From contig NZ_MSFI01000009.1 in assembly GCF_001975785.1 (NCBI RefSeq), forward strand, positions 124,001 to 188,000: a DNA stretch of 64,000 nucleotides, in the 5' to 3' direction. The notes below the pieces were generated by a model, which worked only from the letters and a program-made list of their open reading frames with translations, was not told the origin of the DNA and did not search any database. This document shows positions 8,590 through 16,718 of the stretch, piece by piece (position 1 is the stretch's first letter; each line of letters begins with the position of its first letter). Position numbers and translations under genes: made by a program. The stretch comes from Domibacillus epiphyticus. Its GTDB lineage: Bacteria > Bacillota > Bacilli > Bacillales > Domibacillaceae.

Positions 8590-9570
8590 ATGGGGAAAAA
8601 AGTATTGGTGTTGGGGGAAGCGCGGGACGGACAACTGCGCAACGTATCGTTTGAGGCGATTGCTGCCGGTAAAAAAGTGGCACAGGGAGGCGAAGTCATC
8701 GGCGTGTTAATAGGCGTTTCAGTCGCATCCCTAGCAAATGAACTGATTCAATACGGAGCGGACCGAGTGTTGACCGTTGAAGATGAAAAGCTTGGACAGT
8801 ATACGTCCGATGGGTTTTCACAGGCATTTATGGCGGTCGTGGAGCAGGAGCAGCCGGAAGGAATTGTTTTCGGTCATACCGCCCTTGGAAAAGATTTATC
8901 TCCAAAAATCGCGGCAAAAATCGGAGCTGGTTTAATATCGGATGCCACATTCGTGGGGGAAGAAGACGGGGAAATTGTCTTCACTCGCCCAATCTATTCA
9001 GGAAAAGCATTTGAAAAGATCACGGCAAAAGAAGGTGTCGTCTTTTCAACGGTTCGCCCGAATAATATTGAGCCGCTTGAGAAAGATACATCGCGCACTG
9101 GTGATGTCTCAGAAATCTCTGTATCTATTACAGATTTACGTACGGTTATTCAGGATGTGGTCCGCAAAGCAGCGGATGGTGTTGATTTATCCGAAGCAAA
9201 GGTCATTATCGCCGGTGGACGCGGTGCGAAAAGCGAGGAAGGATTTAAACCGCTTAAAGAACTGGCTGATGTTCTTGGCGGTGCAGTCGGCGCTTCACGT
9301 GGTGCATGTGATGCCGACTACTGTGATTACTCCTTGCAAATCGGACAGACGGGTAAAGTGGTTACGCCTGATTTATACATTGCATGCGGTATTTCTGGAG
9401 CGATTCAGCATTTAGCAGGCATGTCCAATTCAAAAGTGATTGTCGCCATTAACAAAGATCCTGAAGCCAACATTTTTAATGTCGCCGATTATGGCATTGT
9501 CGGTGACTTGTTTGAAGTCGTGCCGATGCTGACGGAGGAATTTAAAAAAATAAAAGCTGCACAGGTTTAA
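8590..9570 (+). CDS. etfA: Electron transfer flavoprotein alpha subunit
   Basis: FAD-binding alpha subunit of ETF, 326 aa. The C-terminal FAD domain is clear: AGGRGAKSEEGF, VGASRGACDADY, IGQTGKVVTPDLYIACGISG, QHLAGM and INKDPEANIF. It is the last gene of the fad operon, ending just before a strong terminator. In B. subtilis the next gene is trxA; here a 12-kb accessory operon lies between them. Confidence 0.95.
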   Translation: MGKKVLVLGEARDGQLRNVSFEAIAAGKKVAQGGEVIGVLIGVSVASLANELIQYGADRVLTVEDEKLGQYTSDGFSQAFMAVVEQEQPEGIVFGHTALGKDLSPKIAAKIGAGLISDATFVGEEDGEIVFTRPIYSGKAFEKITAKEGVVFSTVRPNNIEPLEKDTSRTGDVSEISVSITDLRTVIQDVVRKAADGVDLSEAKVIIAGGRGAKSEEGFKPLKELADVLGGAVGASRGACDADYCDYSLQIGQTGKVVTPDLYIACGISGAIQHLAGMSNSKVIVAINKDPEANIFNVADYGIVGDLFEVVPMLTEEFKKIKAAQV

Positions 9571-9591
9571 AAAGAAACAGTTTTTGAAACG

Positions 9592-9634
9592 AGCGTGTAG
9601 ACAGGTTTGAAAATCCTTGTCTGCACGCTTTTTA
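9592..9634 (+). terminator. Intrinsic terminator of the fad/etf operon
   Basis: AGCGTGTAGACAGG pairs with CCTTGTCTGCACGCT across a short A/T loop and is followed by TTTTTA. It isolates the accessory operon from fad transcription. Bases 9635-9766 hold no gene that I can see. Confidence 0.88.
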
Positions 9635-9766
9635 TGTTTGGAAAACAGGGAACTTACTTGCTGGAATTGGCTATATAGAAAAATTCCTTTTTGCTAGCCA
9701 TGAATGGGCTTCCTCAAACAGCTAATACTATATAACTAAAACTATAAAATTTCAGAAAAAAATATG

Positions 9767-9795
9767 TTGCTTTTTAAAAAATACAGGAATATAAT
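9767..9795 (+). promoter_or_regulatory. Sigma-A promoter of the riboswitch-controlled operon
   Basis: TTGCTT (9767-9772), exactly 17 bases, then a consensus TATAAT (9790-9795). Transcription would begin near 9802, about 25 bases before the first c-di-GMP aptamer. It is the only clear promoter seen between etfA and folE. Confidence 0.75.
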
Positions 9796-9825
9796 CATGA
9801 CAGAAGCACTATATTATTGTCAGTA

Positions 9826-10013
9826 AATTCTACGATAATGGCAAACTTATCGAAAGGTAAGGACGCAAAGCTACGGGTCTAAGGCAAATAAAGCTATGAT
9901 CGCCGGGTTGCCGAAAAGGATTGGATATATGAACAAAGGAGAAAGTTTGCAATTTTTTTGTAACACGATCTCTTCTTCGTATATGCCCACCAATCTTTTT
10001 GGTGGGCTTTTTT
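9826..10013 (+). promoter_or_regulatory. c-di-GMP-I riboswitch, copy 1 (aptamer plus terminator)
   Basis: GEMM-I hallmarks are all present: GGCAAAC, a P2 hairpin capped by a GAAA tetraloop, GGACGCAAAGC, the tetraloop receptor halves TCTAAG and TATG, and GGGTTGCCG. P1 can form from AATTCT (9826-9831) and AGGATT (9917-9922). The terminator is GCCCACC/GGTGGGC (9985-10007) plus six T. AAAAGGATTGG (9914-9924) can pair over 11 positions, one of them G-U, with CCAATCTTTTT (9990-10000). GCAAACTT (9841-9848) can pair with AAGTTTGC (9943-9950). The aptamer and the antiterminator therefore compete. Confidence 0.93.
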
Positions 10014-10046
10014 GCATACAAATGCACGAAGTAGAGAAAAAGTAGT

Positions 10047-10229
10047 AATTCTACGATAGTGGCAAACTTATCGAAAGGTAAGGACGCAAAGCTACGGGTC
10101 TAAGGCTTAAAGCTATGATCGCCGGGTTGCCGAAAAGGATTGGATATATGAACAAAGGAGAAAGTTTGCAGTTTTTTTGCACGATCTCTTCTTCGTATAC
10201 GCCCATCAATCTTTTTGGTGGGCTTTTTT
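10047..10229 (+). promoter_or_regulatory. c-di-GMP-I riboswitch, copy 2 (aptamer plus terminator)
   Basis: Near-exact repeat of copy 1, displaced by 221 bases. P1 strands are AATTCT (10047-10052) and AGGATT (10136-10141); core, GAAA loop and receptor are unchanged. The terminator is GCCCATC/GGTGGGC (10201-10223) followed by six T, where the T change gives a tolerated T-G pair. The antiterminator pairing of GATTGG with TCAATC is kept through a wobble. Confidence 0.93.
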
Positions 10230-10262
10230 GCATACAAATGCACGAAGTAGAGAAAAAGTAGT

Positions 10263-10447
10263 AATTCTACGATAATGGCAAACTTATCGAAAGATAAGGA
10301 CGCAAAGCTACGGGTCTAAGGCTTAAAGCTATGACCGCCGGGTTGCCGAAAAGGATTGGAATATATGAACAAAGGGAAAGTTTGCAATTTTTTGTAACAC
10401 GATCTCTTCTTCGTATACGCCCACCATTCTTTTTGGTGGGTTTTTTT
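10263..10447 (+). promoter_or_regulatory. c-di-GMP-I riboswitch, copy 3 (aptamer plus terminator)
   Basis: Third repeat, displaced by 216 bases from copy 2 and closest to folE. P1 strands are AATTCT (10263-10268) and AGGATT (10352-10357). The terminator GCCCACCA/TGGTGGGT is at 10419-10441, followed by a long T tract. The antiterminator pairing now has one T-T mismatch, and the last terminator pair is a wobble, so this copy is the most diverged in its expression platform. The folE ribosome site follows about 20 bases after it. Confidence 0.92.
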
Positions 10448-10481
10448 CGTCTAAAATGTATAAAATTCAGGAGGAATCGAA

Positions 10482-11051
10482 ATGAGCATTGAACTAAAAA
10501 AAGGATTAGATTATCATATTGAATCCATTTTGGAATTAATTGGAGAAGATCCAGCCCGTGAAGGTTTAAAGGAAACACCGAAACGTGTTAAGAAGATGTT
10601 GGAAGAGGTATTTTCTGGAGTAGGCATAGCTCCTGAGCAGGCATTAACTACAACGTTCGAAGAGCAATACGAAGGAATGGTAGTAGTGAAAGATATAACA
10701 TACTATACGTTCTGTGAACACCATCTTGTACCGTTCTTTGGGAAAGCTCATATTGCTTATATTCCGAATGGACGTGTCGTTGGATTAAGTAAATTTGCGC
10801 GTCTGGTAGAACTTACATCAAAAAGACCCCAAGTTCAAGAACGTATGACACAGCAAATTGCAGACGCGATCACAAATGTTCTTCAGCCGGATGGGGTAAT
10901 GGTCACTGTTGAAGGACAGCATCTTTGCATGTGTGCCCGCGGTGTAAAAAAACCAGGCAGTTCCACTGTTACGACGATTAAAAAAGGTGCTTTCAAAGAA
11001 GATATCTCATTGGTTCGGGAGTTTGAACAGGCTCTATTAAGAGGTGAATAG
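10482..11051 (+). CDS. folE: GTP cyclohydrolase I
   Basis: Converts GTP to 7,8-dihydroneopterin triphosphate, the first step of both folate and biopterin synthesis. 189 residues, the usual bacterial length. Zinc ligands are present: Cys78 and His81 in FCEHHLVPF, and Cys149 in GQHLCMC; the ARGVKKPGS substrate segment follows. AGGAGG lies 8 bases before ATG 10482. It is the first gene behind three c-di-GMP riboswitches and overlaps the ribosome site of the next pterin gene. This placement suggests a dedicated copy for a specialised pterin, with a housekeeping folE possibly elsewhere. Confidence 0.95.
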   Translation: MSIELKKGLDYHIESILELIGEDPAREGLKETPKRVKKMLEEVFSGVGIAPEQALTTTFEEQYEGMVVVKDITYYTFCEHHLVPFFGKAHIAYIPNGRVVGLSKFARLVELTSKRPQVQERMTQQIADAITNVLQPDGVMVTVEGQHLCMCARGVKKPGSSTVTTIKKGAFKEDISLVREFEQALLRGE

Positions 11052-11064
11052 GAGGAGATCCAAT

Positions 11065-11883
11065 ATGCTTTATCTTTCAAGAAAAATGTTCTTCTCTGCT
11101 GTTCATTCTTATCGGATTGACGAGTGGAGTGAGGAAAAAAATAAAACCGTCTTTGGGTTATGCAGCAATCCAAGCGGTCATGGTCATGATTACCGGCTGG
11201 AAGTCATGGTGAAAGGAAAACTGGACAAAACATCAGGCATCGTGGTGAACATTACCGATATTGATAAAGTAGTTAAATCATTTGTTCAAGATGAATTAGA
11301 CGGGAAATTTTTAAATAAAGAACATAAATATTTTCAAGAAAAGATTCCAACGACAGAAGTGATTGTAGATTATATATGGAATTCACTGGATGGGAAGATC
11401 GATCATTGCGATCTTCATAAAATTAGACTGTATGAGAACGATTTTCTATATTCAGAAAAGGAGGATGAAGAAGTGGTTCGATTAACGAGAAAATATCACT
11501 TTTGCACAGCGCACCGGCTGCACAGCAATCAATTGAGTGATGAAGAAAACATGGAGCTTTTTGGAAAATGCAACAACCCTTATGGGCATGGACATAATTA
11601 TTACTTGGAAGTAACGGTTAGCGGTAAACCAGATCCGATCACAGGGATGACAGCCAATATTGCCGATATTGACAGCCTTGTTGAGAAAGAGATTATGCAA
11701 AAATTTGACCATAAACATTTGAACTTAGATACAGAGGAATTTAAAGAGTTAAATCCCACATCGGAAAATGTCACGGTCGTGATCTGGGACTTATTATCCT
11801 CTGAGCTTAAAAATCTCTACAAAATCGGCTTATACGAAACGGAAAAAAACTATTTCGAATATTACGGGCCGGATAAGGAGTAG
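11065..11883 (+). CDS. Tandem 6-pyruvoyl-tetrahydropterin synthase (two fused PTPS domains)
   Basis: 272 residues made of two PTPS/QueD-type domains (about 1-130 and 138-270); a normal PTPS is half this size. Each half keeps the three zinc histidines (H14, H39, H41; H150, H175, H177), the cysteine before the HGH motif (C33; C169) and a pterin-anchoring glutamate (E124; E258). Domain 2 keeps the catalytic Asp-His pair (FDHKHLN, D215-H216) and strongly resembles eukaryotic PTPS (GKCNNPYGHGHNY). Domain 1 reads LDGKFLN, so the histidine is glycine (G80) and that half is probably inactive or altered. ATG 11065 is chosen over the upstream GTG 11044 because AGGAGG at 11050-11055 fits it. Confidence 0.9.
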   Translation: MLYLSRKMFFSAVHSYRIDEWSEEKNKTVFGLCSNPSGHGHDYRLEVMVKGKLDKTSGIVVNITDIDKVVKSFVQDELDGKFLNKEHKYFQEKIPTTEVIVDYIWNSLDGKIDHCDLHKIRLYENDFLYSEKEDEEVVRLTRKYHFCTAHRLHSNQLSDEENMELFGKCNNPYGHGHNYYLEVTVSGKPDPITGMTANIADIDSLVEKEIMQKFDHKHLNLDTEEFKELNPTSENVTVVIWDLLSSELKNLYKIGLYETEKNYFEYYGPDKE

Positions 11884-11889
11884 AAGCGA

Positions 11890-12588
11890 ATGACAAGTGA
11901 ATTATTGAAAGGGAAAACAGTTGTCATTACAGGTGCCAGCAAAGGGATCGGAAAAGAAACAGCCGAGCTATTGAAAGAGTCTGGTGCAAATTTAGTACTT
12001 GGAAGCCGCAGCAGTCAGTTACATGTCGGTGAAAATCTATTGGAAATCCCGCTGGATGTTCAGAGTGAAACATCTGTTAAAGTATTTTTCGAACGGGCGG
12101 CCGCACAATTTGGCACGATGGATGTACTAATCAATAGTGCCGGAGTTGGGACATTTGCAAGTGTTATCGATTCCACAACAGATGAATTTGATCAAATGAT
12201 TGCTGTAAATTTACGCGGGACGTATTTACTGTGCAAGTACTTTGGACAGCATATGGCACAGCAGCAGAAGGGGCATATTTTAAATTTAATCTCGATCGCA
12301 GGCACAACTGCCTTGGCGGGGGGAGGAGCCTATTCTGCTTCGAAATTTGGTTTGTACGGGTTAACGAAAGTACTTCAACTAGAATTGCGGCAAAAAGGGG
12401 TGCAGGTTACAGCTGTTTTGCCGGGGGCTGTCAGCAGTAGTTTTTGGGATAGCATTGAACCAAAACCAGAGTTATCGAATATGATTCCAACAAAAACAGT
12501 TGCACAACATTTATTGAACATCATTACTCAACCGTCTGGCGCCTATGTGGACGAAGTTACTATTATGCCTCCTTTAGGCATTTTGTAA
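11890..12588 (+). CDS. Short-chain dehydrogenase/reductase, sepiapterin-reductase-like by context
   Basis: Classical NAD(P)H-dependent SDR of 232 residues. The nucleotide-binding motif TGASKGIG is at 14-21, NSAG at 82-85, and the catalytic Ser135-Tyr148-Lys152 triad lies in SIAG...AYSASK. Sequence alone does not fix the substrate. The position directly behind GTP cyclohydrolase I and PTPS matches the third step of tetrahydrobiopterin synthesis (reduction of 6-pyruvoyl-tetrahydropterin), so a pterin reductase is the best inference. It starts 6 bases after the PTPS stop, with AAGGAG upstream. Confidence 0.82.
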   Translation: MTSELLKGKTVVITGASKGIGKETAELLKESGANLVLGSRSSQLHVGENLLEIPLDVQSETSVKVFFERAAAQFGTMDVLINSAGVGTFASVIDSTTDEFDQMIAVNLRGTYLLCKYFGQHMAQQQKGHILNLISIAGTTALAGGGAYSASKFGLYGLTKVLQLELRQKGVQVTAVLPGAVSSSFWDSIEPKPELSNMIPTKTVAQHLLNIITQPSGAYVDEVTIMPPLGIL

Positions 12589-12604
12589 GGAGGGAGGTTA
12601 TGCT

Positions 12605-13573
12605 TTGAGACGGTTTATTGAAAAAGTTTTTAAAGATTCTTCCAAAGAACCGAATTTTAGTGCTCCGTCTCTTCCTCCACAATTACCATACCTAGACATT
12701 TTTTATATGACAAACAGAGGTTTCCTTGCAAAAAAATTAGGGCAATATGTGGGCTTGCATTCAGATGAGGGAGCGGCACTATTCTATCATTCTTTCTCAC
12801 AACTCTCTTTCGATGACTCTAATCAAGAAAATCAATATGAATACCTTCTCTATTTAAGTGAACAAATGCTGAAATGGAATAAGTTGAAACACAATATTCC
12901 ACTTCAAGTGAAAAACTTGGATGTTAATCCGGATATACAAAATGCATTATTAAAAGCGTATGAAATGCACAAAACGGATTTGTTTTCTATGTCTTATGAA
13001 GCGGCTGTTCATGACAATAAAGTTGATTCGAACACACAAATGGATCCAAAATGGGTCATTTACAGAGATGTTATTTTCGCAGCCACACAAGAGAAGTTTT
13101 TACTTATTTCAGAAGAAGAAGTGAACACCTATCGACAAGGAACGGTCTTTTGTAAAGGAATGATAAAGAATCGTTCCGACATACCTGAGTGCCGAAATTT
13201 AGCTAAACAGAGCCTTGAATCAGAGAATGTTAGCAAATCAACTATTATGAGCTGGCTGTTGTTATTGTCGGAAGCAATTACGAATACGATTAAACATGCG
13301 GAAGAAGGAAAAATGACGCTGATCAAGGATGAAAAAAATCATGAAATCAGATTTATAATCGAGGATAATGGTCCGGGATTTAATTTAGAGGATTTGCCTC
13401 GCACTACTTTGTTAGCCGGATACTCCACGAAAAAGTCGATGGGACAAGGCTTTACACTTATGATGAAAATGTCAAAACAAGTATTATTGTATACCTCTTC
13501 CAGAGGATCCACACTCATTTTGACGTTTGATATAAGTAAGGAGAAAGAAGGCGAATTGAATGCGACAGGATGA
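12605..13573 (+). CDS. ATPase with C-terminal RsbW/SpoIIAB-like kinase domain
   Basis: 322 residues. The last 120 form a GHKL ATPase domain of the anti-sigma-factor kinase type: N-box E223/N227/H231 in SEAITNTIKHAEEG, G1 box EDNGPGF (254-259), G2 box MGQGFTL (279-285). No phospho-acceptor histidine helix is seen, so a serine kinase acting on the operon's STAS proteins is the likely role. The first 200 residues match nothing I recognise and could be a sensing domain. TTG 12605 is the start: GGAGGGAGG lies 7 bases upstream and the nearby ATG runs straight into TGA. The gene is clearly AT-richer than the SDR before it. Confidence 0.82.
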   Translation: MRRFIEKVFKDSSKEPNFSAPSLPPQLPYLDIFYMTNRGFLAKKLGQYVGLHSDEGAALFYHSFSQLSFDDSNQENQYEYLLYLSEQMLKWNKLKHNIPLQVKNLDVNPDIQNALLKAYEMHKTDLFSMSYEAAVHDNKVDSNTQMDPKWVIYRDVIFAATQEKFLLISEEEVNTYRQGTVFCKGMIKNRSDIPECRNLAKQSLESENVSKSTIMSWLLLLSEAITNTIKHAEEGKMTLIKDEKNHEIRFIIEDNGPGFNLEDLPRTTLLAGYSTKKSMGQGFTLMMKMSKQVLLYTSSRGSTLILTFDISKEKEGELNATG

Positions 13574-14624
13574 AAATCAAAAATGTTTATCTACAATGGA
13601 CAAGACCCTTGTAACGGCTTCTTTAATTGAAGGGTTTTGGGATAGATGGAAAGCACATGGTGTGAAAGAGGCTCATCTGAATAGGATTCGCGAGTCTTTT
13701 TTAACGAAAGATAGATGGATGAAGGGCTGGCAGGAGCTTGCAAAACAATCCCTTGCAGACGCGATAGGGGCGGACTTCAAAGAAGAAGCTGAATGCAGTT
13801 TTCAAATAGCTGGTCTTTATTATCAGCTGATGTACTGGCTGATACCGGAAAGAAATGAAGAAAAAAGATCATGGCTCCAAGAAAGTTTACATGCCTTTTA
13901 TCAAGCGGACGAATTATCACCGTATAAAACAGAATATGTTCAATTTGAAATTGAAAAAAAGAAATGTTTTGGAAGAGTACGGGTTCCGCATAGCGCGATT
14001 GGTGTGATTATGATTATAAACCCGATCGACTCGGCAAAAGAAGAACTTTATACGTATGAAATGGATTTTTTGAAAAATAATTTCATTACAGTTAGCTTTG
14101 ATGGACCGGGACAAGGACAAACATACATGGACTGTGGAGTCAGGGGAACAACTGAGCGCTGGCAAATATTCATTGATGCAATAATAGATTACGCTCATAC
14201 TCAATTTCCACATCTGCCGCTTTATTTATTTGGTACAAGCTCTGGCGCTTCCTGGGCTATTTACGGAAGTTGTAATCCTAAAATAACTAAAGCTGTTGCA
14301 GTATCACCTGCATTTGTGAATGAGAAAATACGTTTACCGGATTACTTTATTGAGCGTACAGAGTATATTTTGGAAAAAGGGGAAGGACACATGCTTCCTT
14401 CTTTTGAAGGCTTGAGTTTTCGAAACCCTGTGTTATTAGTACATGGAAAACAAGATGTAATGGTGTCCTCCGAGAAAATCTACAAGTTATACGATCAGTT
14501 ACCAAACGGAAAATACTTTAAGGAATACGAAGAAGAAGGACACTGTTGTAATTATAAACTGCCAGAGATCCGGCAGTTAACAATAAATTGGTTTATGAAA
14601 GGTACCGAGGCCCATGACGCTTGA
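13560..14624 (+). CDS. FrsA-like alpha/beta hydrolase
   Basis: 354-residue alpha/beta-hydrolase with an N-terminal helical region and the FDGPGQG strand-loop seen in FrsA/DUF1100 and 2,6-dihydroxypseudooxynicotine hydrolase relatives. The catalytic triad is visible: nucleophile Ser227 in GTSSG, Asp299 in HGKQD, His328 in EEGHCC. The substrate is unknown; an ester, thioester or C-C bond is possible. It overlaps the ATPase gene by 14 bases and the acyl carrier protein gene by 11, indicating tight translational coupling and perhaps a thioesterase or transferase role toward that carrier. Confidence 0.82.
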   Translation: MRQDENQKCLSTMDKTLVTASLIEGFWDRWKAHGVKEAHLNRIRESFLTKDRWMKGWQELAKQSLADAIGADFKEEAECSFQIAGLYYQLMYWLIPERNEEKRSWLQESLHAFYQADELSPYKTEYVQFEIEKKKCFGRVRVPHSAIGVIMIINPIDSAKEELYTYEMDFLKNNFITVSFDGPGQGQTYMDCGVRGTTERWQIFIDAIIDYAHTQFPHLPLYLFGTSSGASWAIYGSCNPKITKAVAVSPAFVNEKIRLPDYFIERTEYILEKGEGHMLPSFEGLSFRNPVLLVHGKQDVMVSSEKIYKLYDQLPNGKYFKEYEEEGHCCNYKLPEIRQLTINWFMKGTEAHDA

Positions 14625-14841
14625 TAATTTAAGAATAGTAATTTCTAAGATTTCCAACATTCCTTTAAAAGATGTTCAAGAACATTCTTCGTTTAAAGAT
14701 GACCTAGGTATTGATTCTCTCCAAATGGTCAATTTAATTCTTGAAGTTCATACAAAATTTGGTGTGGAACTAAATAAAATCCAAAGCAATGATGACCTGG
14801 CAACTGTGGGAAGCATGTACAATCTGCTTACACGAGGTTGA
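14614..14841 (+). CDS. Acyl carrier protein
   Basis: 75-residue four-helix carrier with the phosphopantetheine site Ser35 in GIDSLQMV, preceded by the acidic FKDDL motif. It is distinct in context from the housekeeping fatty-acid ACP, since no fab gene is near. It overlaps the hydrolase stop by 11 bases, and an acyl ligase lies about 420 bases downstream. The three together look like a small acyl-loading and transfer unit. The gene is very AT-rich: 16 G/C among the 60 bases 14641-14700. Confidence 0.9.
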   Translation: MTLDNLRIVISKISNIPLKDVQEHSSFKDDLGIDSLQMVNLILEVHTKFGVELNKIQSNDDLATVGSMYNLLTRG

Positions 14842-15259
14842 GAAATACAGGCACTTTTTATGAACCATCGATGCATAATAAAATTAATAATATATATTTT
14901 TGAAAGAGAAACAAAGATAACGGCTGATTAAGATTGTTCTGATCAAAATCGCCATTTTTTAGTCTCTAGCTTAAATGCAATGACACATATGACAGCCGTG
15001 TCTCCATAAAGATCTAGCAGCTGTACGGCATAAGTGGTGGAACTATGCCCTTACCGTGTTTTCTAATCGTGCTCGTCTTATTTCTTCGGCTTACAGGTTA
15101 AATCGGGTCAGCAAAATCTGTTGATCTCCCTATATTGGGTCATACACTTCTACCTGGCAGAATACGTTGTCCAGCCGAGGAATTTGATTAAATGTCTATT
15201 TAAAATATTTATGATGTATTGTTGGTAATATGTATAGTGCTTTAATTAGGGGGATTATA
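14842..15259. other. 418-base gap inside the accessory operon, probable decayed DNA
   Basis: No intact gene. The minus strand between about 15190 and 14930 reads as short coding-like stretches (for example IPRLDNVFCQVEVYDPI) broken by several stops, which suggests a decayed gene or insertion-element remnant; I could not assign a family. No terminator is evident, so transcription may run through. The ligase ribosome site AGGGGG is at its right end (15248-15253). Confidence 0.4.
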
Positions 15260-16702
15260 GTGGATACGTTTTATAATTGGGTATTCGATAAGAATAACGA
15301 TTTAAATAAGATGGCTTTATCTACGATTGATAAAAGCCATACGTATGGTGAATTAAAAAAAGAAGTAGATAAATACAAAGTGTTGTTGAGTGAGCATGGA
15401 GATCTAAGAGGGAAAAGGATTGGAATTATTATTCCATCTGTTTTCTATTATTCCTCATTGTTCATGGCGGTTAACATGTTAGGTGGAACGGTCATTCCTA
15501 TAAATGCTCAACTTAGAAAAGGAGACTTATCTTCCATATTAGAGTTAACTGAACCTCATATAATTTTTACTATAGAAGAAACGAAAGATACTAATTTTAG
15601 GGAAGTAGTAAGGAATTGGTCTTTAAGTAGCGGGAAGAAAATCATTATGTATTGTTCTAAGGAATATAAAGTTTGGAATAAAGAAGTACAGGAAGGACTA
15701 GAAAGTGAACTCGATGAAGAAAAGATTGATGTGATTGGGTGTTCTTCGGGAAGTACAGGAATTCCTAAAGGAATGATGATAAACATGGAGGCGTGGAGTT
15801 ACTGGTTGAAGAGAATCACTGAAGGATCTTCTTTATCTGAAGATGATAAAGTTTTTTCTATTATTCCGATTACTGCACCTTATGGAATAACATGGTTGTT
15901 TTCTTGTTTGAAAGAAGGATTAAGCCTAGTGATTCCTGAACGATTTGATGTATTTCAGACTGTCATGTACTTAAAAGAAAACCAGTGTAACAAAATTGTA
16001 AGTACACCATCTGTATTTAAATCACTTTATATGTTTATTGAAAAGGTGGATAAATCAATTTTCAAAAGTATAAATATGTTGGTATTTGCCGGAGAAGTTA
16101 TTTCGGAATCTTTTATAAATGATTTAGAAGAACTAAAACAATGTGATTTAATAGGTCTCTACGGTCTTTCAGAACAAGGATTAATAATGTGGTCTCTCGA
16201 TTTGAAAGAGCCCGGTTGGGAGATTGGACCAGAAGTAGGATTTAAAATGACTGAAGATAATGAATTAGTATTTCATTCTCCTGCTGCTTTGACAGGATAC
16301 TATCGAAATGAACAACTAACAAAAGAAGTAATGCGAGATGGTTGGTTTTACACAGGGGATTTAGGAGTTATGTTAGATAACGGCAGAATTCAAATTGTTG
16401 GTAGAAAAAAGGATATGATTAAAAAGGGTGGACAACAGATTATACCAGGAGAAATCGAAAATTTTTTATTAACCCATAAACACATAAAGCAAGCTGTAAT
16501 TATAGGAGTTCCTCATGAAATCTTTGGTGAAAAGGTAGTAGCATTTATTGTAGGAGATGCTCAAATAGAAATAAGTGAATTGTATACATTCTGTAAGAGT
16601 AGTATGGCTCAGTATAAAGTACCAGATGAAATATATCAATTAAAGGAGTTTCCAATGAATCTTGGAAAAGTAGATAAATTAGCATTGAGAAATATGGGAT
16701 GA
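15260..16702 (+). CDS. AMP-forming acyl-CoA/acyl-ACP ligase
   Basis: Adenylate-forming (ANL) enzyme, 480 residues. Motifs in order: CSSGSTGIPKG near residue 160, LYGLSEQG, YTGDLG, GRKKDMIKKGGQ and the C-terminal lysine motif LGKVDK. It probably loads an acyl or aryl acid onto the operon's carrier protein or CoA; the substrate cannot be read from sequence. GTG 15260 is preferred to ATG 15230 because AGGGGG is 6 bases upstream. Composition is far more AT-rich than the genome core (20 G/C in bases 15421-15480, against 33 in 5641-5700 of lcfA), a sign of separate ancestry. Confidence 0.88.
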   Translation: MDTFYNWVFDKNNDLNKMALSTIDKSHTYGELKKEVDKYKVLLSEHGDLRGKRIGIIIPSVFYYSSLFMAVNMLGGTVIPINAQLRKGDLSSILELTEPHIIFTIEETKDTNFREVVRNWSLSSGKKIIMYCSKEYKVWNKEVQEGLESELDEEKIDVIGCSSGSTGIPKGMMINMEAWSYWLKRITEGSSLSEDDKVFSIIPITAPYGITWLFSCLKEGLSLVIPERFDVFQTVMYLKENQCNKIVSTPSVFKSLYMFIEKVDKSIFKSINMLVFAGEVISESFINDLEELKQCDLIGLYGLSEQGLIMWSLDLKEPGWEIGPEVGFKMTEDNELVFHSPAALTGYYRNEQLTKEVMRDGWFYTGDLGVMLDNGRIQIVGRKKDMIKKGGQQIIPGEIENFLLTHKHIKQAVIIGVPHEIFGEKVVAFIVGDAQIEISELYTFCKSSMAQYKVPDEIYQLKEFPMNLGKVDKLALRNMG

Positions 16703-16718
16703 CCAGGAGATTATTAAA

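Noticed and set aside
9826-10447. CRISPR-like repeat array
   Set aside because: The repeat units are about 220 bases, carry riboswitch cores and terminators, and have no short spacer pattern.
9830-10578. Three similar minus-strand reading frames of 60-100 codons with a shared protein sequence
   Set aside because: They are the antisense of the three repeated riboswitch units; the shared peptide only reflects the RNA repeat, and no ribosome sites are present.
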